Of a DNA stretch of 38,777 nt, positions 9,126 to 17,059 are shown piece after piece. The stretch is from Inconstantimicrobium porci (lineage in GTDB: Bacteria; Bacillota; Clostridia; Clostridiales; Clostridiaceae), in NCBI RefSeq assembly GCF_009696465.1, contig NZ_VULX01000027.1, forward strand, positions 1-38,777, given 5' to 3'. The notes under the pieces were generated by a model that worked only from the letters and a program-made list of their open reading frames with translations, ran no database searches and was not told the DNA's origin. A program made the position numbers and the translations under genes. Position 1 is the first letter of the stretch. Each line of letters starts with the position of its first letter.

Positions 9126-9154
9126 ATTATACCCTTTTGTTGTATTACCATCAA
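9126..9154 (-). promoter_or_regulatory. Sigma-A promoter for small peptide / ABC exporter unit
   Basis: On the minus strand TTGATG and TATAAT are separated by exactly 17 bases. The promoter lies 47 bases upstream of the 56-aa ORF start. Confidence 0.7.
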
Positions 9155-9268
9155 TTATCACATGCTTTTATGGGACAATTTATTATAATAACATCCTCTA
9201 TATTTACACCTATTATTTTTAATTACTTTAGTCTATAATTATTTATAATAAGTAATATAAAGGAGCTA

Positions 9269-9703
9269 ATGATGTTTAGTAATATTCACGATAATCTAAA
9301 ATCGAAAGAAGAAATACTATCTATTATAAATTCAGATAAATTTAAAAATATATTTTTATCTAATAATATCAATAATGTAATAATCTTCGGAAGCATTAGA
9401 AATACTTCTTTTAATGATGAATCTGATATTGATATTGCAGTTATCTCTGAAAAACCACTAGATATAAATACTGAATTAAAAATTAATCTCTCCCTAGAAG
9501 AAATGCTTGAAAGAGATGTTGATTTAATTGATATTAATGACAATAAGGTGAATAATGTTATAAAGATAGATGCTCTAAACAGTGAAATTGTAATTCTTTC
9601 TGATAATCTCTTAAATATAACAAGAGAGTTTTATGATAATTTATGTAAAGAAAATGAAGAATTCTGGCGAATACTTGATAGGGAGGTGCTTGGAATTGAA
9701 TAA
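9269..9703 (+). CDS. mntA: MntA-like nucleotidyltransferase antitoxin
   Basis: A 144-residue minimal nucleotidyltransferase. The GSx10DxD motif is exact: Gly41-Ser42, then Asp53 and Asp55 in SDIDIAV, with a third carboxylate in RDVDLIDI (Asp85). In MntA/HepT systems this protein AMPylates a Tyr on the HEPN toxin and so neutralises it. AAGGAG precedes tandem ATGs at 9269 and 9272, and either could serve as start. It overlaps the HEPN gene by 8 bases, and such overlap is characteristic of these pairs. The gene is on the opposite strand to most of its neighbours, as expected of a mobile defence cassette. Confidence 0.85.
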   Translation: MMFSNIHDNLKSKEEILSIINSDKFKNIFLSNNINNVIIFGSIRNTSFNDESDIDIAVISEKPLDINTELKINLSLEEMLERDVDLIDINDNKVNNVIKIDALNSEIVILSDNLLNITREFYDNLCKENEEFWRILDREVLGIE

Positions 9704-10124
9704 AGATAGATTAAAAAAGTTATTATATGACCTTAATACTGAGACTACAGATTTAAATAAATCGTTAATTCTAGTAAAGAAGTATAAAAATGATGAAGAG
9801 CTAAAGGCTGAGTTTTCCAATAGCCTTAAATATAAATTTCTTAGCTTATTTATAATCTACGAAGATTTTATATCAATATTACTAAAGGAATATAACGAAT
9901 ATAAAATAGGCATGTCCATAGATACTGCACTAAAAACACTTTATTCAAAAAATTATATTGACGAAGTAGCTTATAACTTTTTACATTCAGCAAGACTAAT
10001 TAGGAATAAAATTGGACATAGGTATAAGCAGCCTTCAATTGAGACAATAATTACTTTTATTGAGAGTAACAAATCAGAAATAAATCATATAAATGAAATT
10101 GTTAAAAGTTACTTAGCAAAATAA
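9696..10124 (+). CDS. hepT: HepT-like HEPN toxin (ribonuclease)
   Basis: A 142-residue all-helical HEPN protein. The RNase motif Rx4HxY is intact as Arg103, His108 and Tyr110 in RNKIGHRY. The Tyr is the residue targeted by AMPylation in characterised pairs. The frame is open further upstream, but TTG at 9696 sits 9 bases after GGGAGG and overlaps the mntA stop, which fits translational coupling. In known systems the toxin cleaves RNA and blocks growth unless modified by the antitoxin. A long hairpin at 10124-10155 follows. Confidence 0.87.
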   Translation: MNKDRLKKLLYDLNTETTDLNKSLILVKKYKNDEELKAEFSNSLKYKFLSLFIIYEDFISILLKEYNEYKIGMSIDTALKTLYSKNYIDEVAYNFLHSARLIRNKIGHRYKQPSIETIITFIESNKSEINHINEIVKSYLAK

Positions 10125-10297
10125 CAGCCATGAAAGCTTCCACTTTCATGGCTGTATGCTAATTTTGAGTCATCACAAGATTTATTCTTACATTGGTCAT
10201 TATGAAGATCATTAATACATTCCATCATAAATTCTTTACGTAACGCTATAATATCATCAATATACACTTCATCATTAATCTTAATTATATTAATCAT
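10109..10297 (-). CDS. Small ORF translationally coupled to DUF89 gene
   Basis: A 62-residue protein whose ATG overlaps the DUF89 stop as ATGA, strong evidence that it is translated. It has three Cys within CINDLHNDQCKNKSC, and its last residues run through the 13-bp hairpin between the convergent hepT and DUF89 transcripts. I recognise no family. It could be a partner of the DUF89 phosphatase or the decayed N-terminus of a longer protein. Confidence 0.5.
   Translation of the reverse strand: MINIIKINDEVYIDDIIALRKEFMMECINDLHNDQCKNKSCDDSKLAYSHESGSFHGCYFAK
10124..10155. terminator. Hairpin between convergent hepT and DUF89 units
   Basis: A 13-bp perfect stem ACAGCCATGAAAG / CTTTCATGGCTGT surrounds a 6-base loop. 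The T-tracts are weak on both sides, so efficiency is uncertain. It overlaps the end of the small ORF on the minus strand. Confidence 0.65.
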
Positions 10298-10926
10298 ACG
10301 TTACCCCTACTTTTCTTAAGCGCAACTATACTCATTGTATCTATGCCTAATGGATCAGCTACAATATTACATTTAGCCATGAAAAGAAAATACACATTGT
10401 CTCTACTGCAGTTAATAAGTCCTTCATAATTGCCCTGTCCCTTACAGATGACAACATCAGCATCATTAAAAACTTTTTGGAATTCACTGCTTGTCTTCTC
10501 AATTACTGTTCCAAGAGAAATATCACCATTTGAAATAACTTCTGCTGATTCACTCATATTGACATCAGATGCATCATCTATAGTCACATCATTAACAATA
10601 GCTTGTCCCCTAACTCCATAGTACACTTTTAAGTTGTTATAATGTGCTTTAAGCTCTTCTATGAATATCTTGTCTAGAACAATTTCTCCACAATTATCTC
10701 CTAAATAAAGAAGTGTATGAGCTTCTGATATATCATCAAATAGCTTTCTGCTGTCATCAACTGCAAGATTATCACTCTTTATTTTGTGTAGCTTGTCCAT
10801 AAGAGTATTTAAATCAAACTTATGCTTAAGTATCCCCTCTTCTTTAGTATCAAGCTGAAGCAGACTGCTGATTTTATCAATCTGCTTCAAATCACAAATT
10901 TCACATTCTTTATGTATGTTTCTCAT
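10294..10926 (-). CDS. DUF89 / ARMT1-type damage-control phosphatase, shortened
   Basis: A member of the DUF89 metal-dependent phosphatase family, which removes phosphate from damaged or side-product metabolites. The diagnostic segments are present: YLGDNCGEIVLDK (about 74-86) and DVVICKGQGNYEG near the C-terminus, with the usual CEIC Cys pair at the N-terminus. At 210 residues it is about 70-80 shorter than typical prokaryotic members. The missing part is the helical region between the CxxC motif and VDDS, removed in frame. The metal site residues are kept, so activity is possible but the fold of the cap is doubtful. It is coupled by ATGA overlap to the 62-residue ORF. Confidence 0.75.
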   Translation of the reverse strand: MRNIHKECEICDLKQIDKISSLLQLDTKEEGILKHKFDLNTLMDKLHKIKSDNLAVDDSRKLFDDISEAHTLLYLGDNCGEIVLDKIFIEELKAHYNNLKVYYGVRGQAIVNDVTIDDASDVNMSESAEVISNGDISLGTVIEKTSSEFQKVFNDADVVICKGQGNYEGLINCSRDNVYFLFMAKCNIVADPLGIDTMSIVALKKSRGNV

Positions 10927-10979
10927 TCCTTATAAAATAGTACTATTTTATTTGTTATATCTATATTGATTATTCACTA

Positions 10980-12107
10980 TCATAAATTAAATCGTGCCTG
11001 CTTTTTTCTAAAGAACGAACTAAAAAAATTCCTTTGATATTGAATTCTCAATGAATTCAGCACATTAATTACCATTTCTTTAGTCTCATCATCAAGAGAA
11101 TTATAGGACTTTAAAATGATACCTGCACTTTTAATTTTTGAGGAAGTAAGCTTAGATACCTTTCTTATACCAGTACCTTTTATTACTTTGTATAAAGCCT
11201 CAACAAACTTTGCTTTCTCTTCATTATTTAAAGACTCAATCCAGCTTTTAATTGAATCATCAACTACTTTTGTTAATTTTGCAACGTCGTCTATATACTC
11301 AAAATCTGCACCAAACACCTGCCATGTCATTGCATCATGCTGCATAATGCCGCTTTCACTACTTTTAACAACTTTATATTGCTCACGCCTATCAAATAGC
11401 ATACCAAAGACAGACTGTTCGGGAACTATTGTAAATATTTTATCTTCTATACTCTTGTACTGGCTACTTTCAATTACATCCCTTGTAAATCCAGGACCAT
11501 CATTATTATAAACAGCTATGATTTTATCTCTTATAGAATCATCACAGTGAATTGCTGAATATATAGCAAGATTGCCTCCCTTTGAATGTCCACCTACCCT
11601 TATCTTTCTATTAAGATCTTCACATACTAAATTAATGTAATTAGCTGCTTCTACCTGTGCAGGTATACAATCCATATAGCTCATATTAAAATCTTCTTTC
11701 CATCCTATAAGTGTATCGTCAGTTCCTCTAAAGGATACATAATATGTTCCATCAGAAAGCTTCATTAAAACTGCAGAAAACTGCTCTTCATGATCTTCGT
11801 CTACTATATCTATATAGTTGGAAAGTCTTATATTCTTGTATCTTCTACTTTGTGCCACCTTTTTTAGCAACATACATGGTTTACATATTGATAAATCTTT
11901 CATGACCTTTTTCATATCATGTATATAAAAATACCTGGTACAGGCATCACTTAGCGATATATCAAAACAGCTATTTATCTTTGGTACAATATTATGAAGA
12001 TTAACATAAGAAATCTGTGACAAAATTAAATTATCAACAACATTGAAAGGTGAGTACCTAAAAGGAAGATCACCCCTCCAGTCAATATAATCCATAATAT
12101 TTGCCAT
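10980..12107 (-). CDS. DUF2974 (Mbeg1-like) alpha/beta hydrolase
   Basis: A 375-residue lipase-like cytoplasmic hydrolase. The nucleophile elbow GGHSKGGN (about 172-179) carries the catalytic Ser and is preceded by FRGTDDTLIGWKEDF, typical of DUF2974 proteins found across clostridia and lactobacilli. NNDGPGF and a late Asp/His region (ESGIMQHDAM) fit the rest of the triad. The substrate is unknown. AAAGGAGG precedes the ATG at 12107. No neighbour shares its strand closely enough to suggest an operon. Confidence 0.85.
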   Translation of the reverse strand: MANIMDYIDWRGDLPFRYSPFNVVDNLILSQISYVNLHNIVPKINSCFDISLSDACTRYFYIHDMKKVMKDLSICKPCMLLKKVAQSRRYKNIRLSNYIDIVDEDHEEQFSAVLMKLSDGTYYVSFRGTDDTLIGWKEDFNMSYMDCIPAQVEAANYINLVCEDLNRKIRVGGHSKGGNLAIYSAIHCDDSIRDKIIAVYNNDGPGFTRDVIESSQYKSIEDKIFTIVPEQSVFGMLFDRREQYKVVKSSESGIMQHDAMTWQVFGADFEYIDDVAKLTKVVDDSIKSWIESLNNEEKAKFVEALYKVIKGTGIRKVSKLTSSKIKSAGIILKSYNSLDDETKEMVINVLNSLRIQYQRNFFSSFFRKKQARFNL

Positions 12108-12411
12108 CTAATAGCCTCCTTTATTCTTACTATATAATTATAATACATTAACTGCTTCCATTCTATTCTTTACTCTAGTTTACAAAAATATGTTTAACGA
12201 ACAAGCATTAGCAGTAGTTATAGAATTAAATTTCTGCATCAATATAATCTATATATTTTTTCATTATACTGTGAAAAAAATATTTAAATTTAAAAAATAA
12301 AAATTATGCTCATAAAAACAAAAATAGCTGTAAACCTTATTTTTACAGCCATTCATTTGAAAATCATTTATTTAAAGCCATAATTCCTTCTCCCTTTCAT
12401 ATATGTCAATA
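12108..12411. other. Intergenic region between DUF2974 and metI
   Basis: AT-rich, with no ORF of note. It holds the metQNI terminator at its right side and the leader of the DUF2974 gene at its left, including a TATAAT-like box near 12140. Nothing else is recognisable. Confidence 0.5.
12316..12350 (-). terminator. Terminator of metQNI operon
   Basis: GGCTGTAAA pairs with TTTACAGCT around a short loop (12326-12334 with 12342-12350). A T-rich tract follows on the minus strand, about 60 bases beyond the metI stop. Confidence 0.8.
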
Positions 12412-13074
12412 CTAAGCTTTAGAAATCCTTTTTACAATTAGATCACCTGTAATCTGTATAAATTGCACAAGAACAATTAATATAACTACTGTAACTATCA
12501 TTACGCCTGTTTCATATCTATAGTATCCATATCTAACGGCTAAATCACCAATACCGCCTCCACCTACTATACCTGCCATTGCAGAACATCCAATAAGACT
12601 TATTAGATTCACAGTAACTGCACGAATTAGACTAGGACGAGCCTCTACTAATAGTACATCTTTAAATATAAGAAAAAAGCCTGCCCCTGAAGAAATAGCT
12701 GCTTCTATAACACCTTTATCTATTTCATTAAACGCTCCCTCACTAAGTCTTGCAAAAAATGCAATGGAAGCAATAGAAATAGGAACTGATGCTGCAATAG
12801 GTCCAATCTGTGTGCCAGTAATTAATTTAGTAAATGGTATTAAAAGAACAAGCAATATTACAAAAGGCAGTGAACGTATAATATTCACAATAAACCCTGC
12901 AATAGAATTTACGAGTTTATTTTTGAAAAATAGTTGATTTGAAGTTATATATAAAATAAGCCCTAATGCTCCACCTACTATAAGAGAAATAATAAGGGAA
13001 ATTGCAATCATTTTAAATGTGGCAAAAACCTCACTACCAAGTTCAGCCTGTAAAATTTGTGCTGTATTCTCCAT
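12412..13074 (-). CDS. metI: Methionine ABC transporter permease MetI
   Basis: A 220-residue inner-membrane permease with about five or six transmembrane segments. The EAA-loop region that contacts MetN is present around EAAISSGAG, and the SAMAGIVGGGGIGDLAVRYGY segment is diagnostic of MetI. It imports methionine together with MetN and MetQ. It follows metN with one base between stop and start, and it is the last gene of the metQ-metN-metI operon controlled by the upstream SAM-I riboswitch. Confidence 0.93.
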   Translation of the reverse strand: MENTAQILQAELGSEVFATFKMIAISLIISLIVGGALGLILYITSNQLFFKNKLVNSIAGFIVNIIRSLPFVILLVLLIPFTKLITGTQIGPIAASVPISIASIAFFARLSEGAFNEIDKGVIEAAISSGAGFFLIFKDVLLVEARPSLIRAVTVNLISLIGCSAMAGIVGGGGIGDLAVRYGYYRYETGVMIVTVVILIVLVQFIQITGDLIVKRISKA

Positions 13075-13075
13075 A

Positions 13076-14104
13076 CTATATTACCTCCATATACTCATTA
13101 ATAATTCTTTCAGTTTCAACTGCATTACTTTGAATAAACTTTTTAGCCCTATTTATTTCATCTTTTAATCCAGTTATATTTATAATTAAATTCCCTATTG
13201 GCTTATTGCTAATATAATCAATTCTTCCATGAATTATATTAATATCAACATTGAATTTCTTTATAGCCTTTGAAATAACTGCACTAAAGCTGTTATCACC
13301 TTTATATGTGACCTTAAGGATTTCTCCCTTATCTAATTTTTTTAATATTTCTCTAGGAAGTTCAATACTTGAATTCCTATTGACAAGAGCTCTTGTAACT
13401 TCATGTTGTGGAGAAGCAAAAAGATCATAAACATTATTAACTTCTATAATTTTTCCATTATCCATAACAGCAGCCCTATCAAAAAGTCTCTTTGCCACAT
13501 CCATTTCATGAGTGATGAAAACTATAGTAATCTTAGTCTTTTCATTTATGTCTCTTAACAGGTTTACAACTTCTTCAGTATTCTCAAGATCTAAAGCTGA
13601 TGTTGCCTCATCACATAAAAGAATCTTTGGATTGTTTGCAATAGCTCTTGCTATACCTGCTCTCTGTTTTTGTCCTCCACTTAAGTTCTCTGGATATGAA
13701 TCCTTTTTATCAAGTAAATTAACAAGACTTAATAGTTCCGTAATACGTGCTTCTCTCTTATCTTTTGGATAATTATCAGCCTTTAATACAAATTCAATAT
13801 TCTGTGCAATAGTCTTTCCCTTAATTAAATTGAAATGCTGAAAAATCATGCCTATCTCAAGACGTTTTTGCCTTAATTCTTTGCGATTTAACTTGGTAAT
13901 ATCTACTCCATCAATTAAGACTTCACCTTCTGTGGGTTTTTGAAGCAGATTAATCACCCTTACTAAAGTACTTTTACCAGCACCACTATGGCCAACAATT
14001 CCAAAGATCTCACCATCATTAATTTTTAAAGACACATTATCAACAGCCGCAACATTACTTTTTTTATTTTTAAATAAAACACTTACATTATTTATTTCAA
14101 TCAC
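13076..14104 (-). CDS. metN: Methionine ABC transporter ATP-binding protein MetN
   Basis: A 342-residue cytoplasmic ATPase. Walker A GHSGAGKST is at 38-46, followed by Q-loop MIFQHFNLI, signature NLSGGQKQR, Walker B ILLCDEATSALD and H-loop VFITHEMD. The C-terminal 75 or so residues form a NIL (ACT-like) domain, which binds methionine and mediates transinhibition in characterised MetNI. That domain and the position between metQ and metI identify it as MetN rather than a generic ATPase. Confidence 0.94.
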   Translation of the reverse strand: MIEINNVSVLFKNKKSNVAAVDNVSLKINDGEIFGIVGHSGAGKSTLVRVINLLQKPTEGEVLIDGVDITKLNRKELRQKRLEIGMIFQHFNLIKGKTIAQNIEFVLKADNYPKDKREARITELLSLVNLLDKKDSYPENLSGGQKQRAGIARAIANNPKILLCDEATSALDLENTEEVVNLLRDINEKTKITIVFITHEMDVAKRLFDRAAVMDNGKIIEVNNVYDLFASPQHEVTRALVNRNSSIELPREILKKLDKGEILKVTYKGDNSFSAVISKAIKKFNVDINIIHGRIDYISNKPIGNLIINITGLKDEINRAKKFIQSNAVETERIINEYMEVI

Positions 14105-14117
14105 GATAAATGCCCCC

Positions 14118-14948
14118 TTATTTCCACCATTCAGGTTTTGAAAAATCTTTAAATTTACTGCTTTCTATAGCTTTTTTGAACTCATCACTATCTAACACTT
14201 CTTTAAAATCTTTTCCAACGCCATTGTTTAAATCAGCTTTTCTAACTGCCACAACATTCTTGTAATTTTCAGTCAGCGGCTCTACTGCTAAAGCTTTTGA
14301 ATAATCTAATTTCGCTGCATAAGCATAATTTCCAGGAATCAATGCAGCATCAACACTTTCTAAAGTTCTTACAAGCTGTGCACCTTCAACTTCTACAAAT
14401 TTTATATTCTTTGGATTTTCAGCAATGTCTAGTTTACTTGCCTTAGTTGCATCAACACCATTCTTTAATTTAATCACTTTGTTTACTGATAAAACATTTA
14501 ATGCCCTGGCAAGATTAGATGCATCATTAGGTACTGCAACTTGAGATCCAGATTTTAGTTCACTTAACGATTTAATCTTGTTTGAAAATACACCAAGTCC
14601 TAAAGTAGGAACTGTTTTAACAGCTACAATATCTAAATTATTGTCTTTACTAAATTTATTTAAATATTCAGTATGCTGCATTAAGTTAGCACTTATTTCT
14701 CCATTGTTTAAAGCTTGGTCTGGTTGAATATAATCACTAAATTCCTTAACTGTAATCTTATAACCTTTGTTTTTTAATAAAGGTGTAAATACCTCCTTTA
14801 TCATATCTCCATAAGGTCCTGGACATACTCCAACAACAATGTCTTTATTGCTTGTTGCTGCTTTAGTATTCTCCTTACCACAAGACACTAAATTCACCCC
14901 AAATAACACTGTTAATAATAAAACTGATAACTTCTTTAAAATATTCAT
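14118..14948 (-). CDS. metQ: Methionine-binding lipoprotein MetQ
   Basis: A 276-residue NlpA/MetQ substrate-binding lipoprotein. The signal peptide ends in lipobox LVSC with Cys23 as the lipidated residue. The mature part begins near VVGVCPGPYGDMIKEV and has the MetQ features FSDYIQPDQALNNG, NLMQHTEYL and VPNDASNLARAL. It is anchored outside the membrane and delivers methionine to MetNI. It is first in the operon, 73 bases downstream of the SAM-I riboswitch terminator. Confidence 0.94.
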   Translation of the reverse strand: MNILKKLSVLLLTVLFGVNLVSCGKENTKAATSNKDIVVGVCPGPYGDMIKEVFTPLLKNKGYKITVKEFSDYIQPDQALNNGEISANLMQHTEYLNKFSKDNNLDIVAVKTVPTLGLGVFSNKIKSLSELKSGSQVAVPNDASNLARALNVLSVNKVIKLKNGVDATKASKLDIAENPKNIKFVEVEGAQLVRTLESVDAALIPGNYAYAAKLDYSKALAVEPLTENYKNVVAVRKADLNNGVGKDFKEVLDSDEFKKAIESSKFKDFSKPEWWK

Positions 14949-15020
14949 TTTATATTTCCCCTTTCAAAATTTGCTTATTGCTAAATTAATAATTCATTTT
15001 AAAATCTAATGACATACAAC

Positions 15021-15189
15021 AAAAAAACGCCGGAGAATATACTCCAGCGTAATAAAATTACACATAAATATACTCTCATCTCTCAGTTTGATAAAACTGC
15101 AGGAATTAGCACCATAAAATATTAGTAAATGAACTAACATCTTGGTTGCTGGGCTTCATAGGGCCAGTCCCTCCACCACTCTTGATAAG
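15021..15189 (-). promoter_or_regulatory. SAM-I (S-box) riboswitch upstream of metQNI
   Basis: On the minus strand the RNA begins CTTATCAAGAGTGGTGG, followed by AGGGACTGGCCC, then CCCAGCAACC and GGTGCTAATTCCTGC: the conserved S-box core in order. The expression platform is a terminator with stem CGCTGGAG / CTCCGGCG (15028-15035 with 15042-15049) followed by seven T. High SAM should favour the terminator and shut off methionine uptake. Confidence 0.95.
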
Positions 15190-15242
15190 TTTATATAATT
15201 AACTTTTTAAGCAATATTTTTTATTTATACTTTTGACTAAGT

Positions 15243-16400
15243 TTATATATATTCTTTCAGCTTTTGAAGTCTTTTTAATGCTTCTTTAAGAGTTTCATCT
15301 TTTTTTGCAAAATGAAATCTAATATAAGAATTCACATCCTCTCTAAAAAAGCTTGATCCAGGTACTCCGGCAACACCTATATTCTTAATAAGCCATACTG
15401 CAAAATCATAGTCATTATCAAAACCAAACTGTGATATATCCACCATCACATAATAGGCTCCCTGAGGCTCAAAATACTTCAGTCCAATTTCATCAAGTCC
15501 ACCTAGAAACAGTTTCCTCTTTCTATCATATAACTTTGTTAAATCTTCATAATAAGTATCATCAAAATCAAGACCTGCTACAGCTGCTTCCTGAAGCGGA
15601 GCTGCTGCTCCAACTGTAAGAAAATCATGTACCTTTTTGCATTGTTCGATAATCTTCTTATCTGCAATAACGTACCCAAGTCTCCATCCTGTAATTGAAT
15701 ATGTCTTCGAAAGTGATGAGCATGATATTGTCCTTTCAGCCATCCCATCGAGTGATGCTATATAAGTATGCTTATATGGTGGAAATACAATATGTTCATA
15801 AACCTCATCAGTAATCACAAATGTATCAAACTCAATTGCTAATGATGATATATACTCTAATTCCTCTCTAGAAAATACTTTTCCAGTAGGATTTGATGGA
15901 TTACATAAAATTAAAGCTTTTGGTCTCTGAGTGAAAGCTCTTCTTAATTCATCTTTATCAAAATTAAAATATGGTGGTTTAAGCTGTACATAAATTGGCT
16001 CAGCACCTGAAAGAATTGTATCAGCTGTATAGTTTTCATAAAACGGCGAAAATACAATAACCTTATCACCAGGATTACATACGCTCATCATTGCTGTCAT
16101 CATTGCTTCTGTACTTCCACATGTAACAACTATGTTTTCATCTGGATTTATGTGTATACCCATGTATTTTTCCTGCTTCTTTGCAAGAGATTCTCTGAAA
16201 TTTTGAGCTCCCCATGTAACTGAATATTGATGTGGGCCTTCATTCGCTACCTTTTTCAATCTATCAGTAATTTCTTTTGGTGGATCAAAATCTGGAAAAC
16301 CTTGTGATAGATTTATTCCTCCATATTTAATACATATCCTTGTCATTCGTCTGATTACTGAATCAGTAAAACCATCTAATCTTGTACTTAATTGTGGCAT
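15243..16400 (-). CDS. PLP-dependent class I aminotransferase, SAM-riboswitch controlled
   Basis: A 385-residue fold-type I aminotransferase, cytoplasmic. The Schiff-base Lys is in SSLSKTYSITGWRLGY. INLSQGFPDFDPP, NPSNPTGKVF and ITDEVYEHI are the usual substrate and PLP-binding segments. It resembles the YbdL/MtnE-like group. Control by a SAM-I riboswitch argues for a methionine-linked reaction, such as transamination of 4-methylthio-2-oxobutyrate to methionine in salvage, or methionine breakdown. That assignment is inferred from regulation, not residues. GAGAGG lies at good spacing before the ATG. Confidence 0.88.
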   Translation of the reverse strand: MPQLSTRLDGFTDSVIRRMTRICIKYGGINLSQGFPDFDPPKEITDRLKKVANEGPHQYSVTWGAQNFRESLAKKQEKYMGIHINPDENIVVTCGSTEAMMTAMMSVCNPGDKVIVFSPFYENYTADTILSGAEPIYVQLKPPYFNFDKDELRRAFTQRPKALILCNPSNPTGKVFSREELEYISSLAIEFDTFVITDEVYEHIVFPPYKHTYIASLDGMAERTISCSSLSKTYSITGWRLGYVIADKKIIEQCKKVHDFLTVGAAAPLQEAAVAGLDFDDTYYEDLTKLYDRKRKLFLGGLDEIGLKYFEPQGAYYVMVDISQFGFDNDYDFAVWLIKNIGVAGVPGSSFFREDVNSYIRFHFAKKDETLKEALKRLQKLKEYI

Positions 16401-16478
16401 ATTTTAACCTCTCCATTTCTAACACTGTATTTATTACTATAAATCCTGCATTTAATAGAGATACTTCATTATTAACAT

Positions 16479-16658
16479 CAAAAAAGCTGTTCCCTAAAAT
16501 ATAAGAAACAGCTTAATAAAGCGCACAAAAACGCAAAAACTCCAACAATTCTTATCTTTCAGGAAATACCTGCAGGATTTAGCACCACAAAATATTAAAT
16601 GACAATATCTTAGGTTGCTGGGTTTCAAAGGGCCAGTCCCTCCACCGCTCATAATAAG
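16479..16658 (-). promoter_or_regulatory. SAM-I (S-box) riboswitch upstream of aminotransferase
   Basis: On the minus strand CTTATTATGAGCGGTGG leads into AGGGACTGGCCC, then AAACCCAGCAACC and GTGGTGCTAAATCCTGC, the S-box core. The terminator stem AGCTGTTTC / GGAACAGCT spans 16485-16513 and is followed by a T-run. The sequence is clearly diverged from the copy at 15021-15189, so the two are not a recent duplication. Confidence 0.95.
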
Positions 16659-16689
16659 ATTCTACAGAAATATTAAATTTATTGTTTTA

Positions 16690-16718
16690 ATTATATATCC
16701 ACTTTTTTACATTGTCAA
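16690..16718 (-). promoter_or_regulatory. Sigma-A promoter of the second SAM riboswitch
   Basis: On the minus strand TTGACA and TATAAT are both perfect and 17 bases apart. The aptamer begins about 32 bases after the -10 box. Confidence 0.85.
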
Positions 16719-16725
16719 TAACTTT

Positions 16726-16977
16726 TTAGCCTTTTAATCCGTCAGCTTGTCTCTGCATGTTTTCAACTACTATATCATGGATATCTCCAAGTGACGCACA
16801 ATATTCAAGCACTTTCCAAGGTGTATTAGTATGGAAATGTATCTTTATCAGTTCCTCATCTCCAACTGCTAAAAGGCAGTCTCCTTCAATATTCTTTGTA
16901 ATATAGTCATTAATTTCATCTTCAGAAAGATTCTCTCCAGCTATTAAAAGCTGTGTATCAAATTTATACTCTATCAT
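16726..16977 (-). CDS. Stand-alone FakA/YloV-like kinase middle domain
   Basis: An 83-residue protein that resembles the middle domain of the FakA/YloV fatty acid kinase (DhaL-fused family). It has EGDCLLAVGDEELIKIHFH, then TPWKVLEYCASLGDI and ends VENMQRQ. In full FakA this domain follows the ATP-binding DhaL part and precedes the DegV-like part. Here it stands alone, with no DhaL or DegV-like gene beside it. ATG at 16977, with GGGAG 8 bases upstream, is preferred to the ORF start 18 bases earlier. It could be a regulatory or scaffolding single-domain protein. Function unknown. Confidence 0.75.
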   Translation of the reverse strand: MIEYKFDTQLLIAGENLSEDEINDYITKNIEGDCLLAVGDEELIKIHFHTNTPWKVLEYCASLGDIHDIVVENMQRQADGLKG

Positions 16978-17059
16978 TGTTTTTCTCCCTTTCAAAATAT
17001 AGTTAATAATGCTAAAATAAGCACATCAATTAATATTACTTATTAACAAAACAACGTTG

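Noticed and set aside
7376..9154. Bacteriocin or lanthipeptide biosynthesis cluster
   Set aside because: There is no modification enzyme, no double-Gly leader and no peptidase domain on the exporter. The exporter is also broken. Only the small ORF remains as a weak candidate.
15021..16658. Recent tandem duplication of the SAM riboswitch
   Set aside because: The two copies share only the conserved S-box core. Their loops, terminators and spacing differ.
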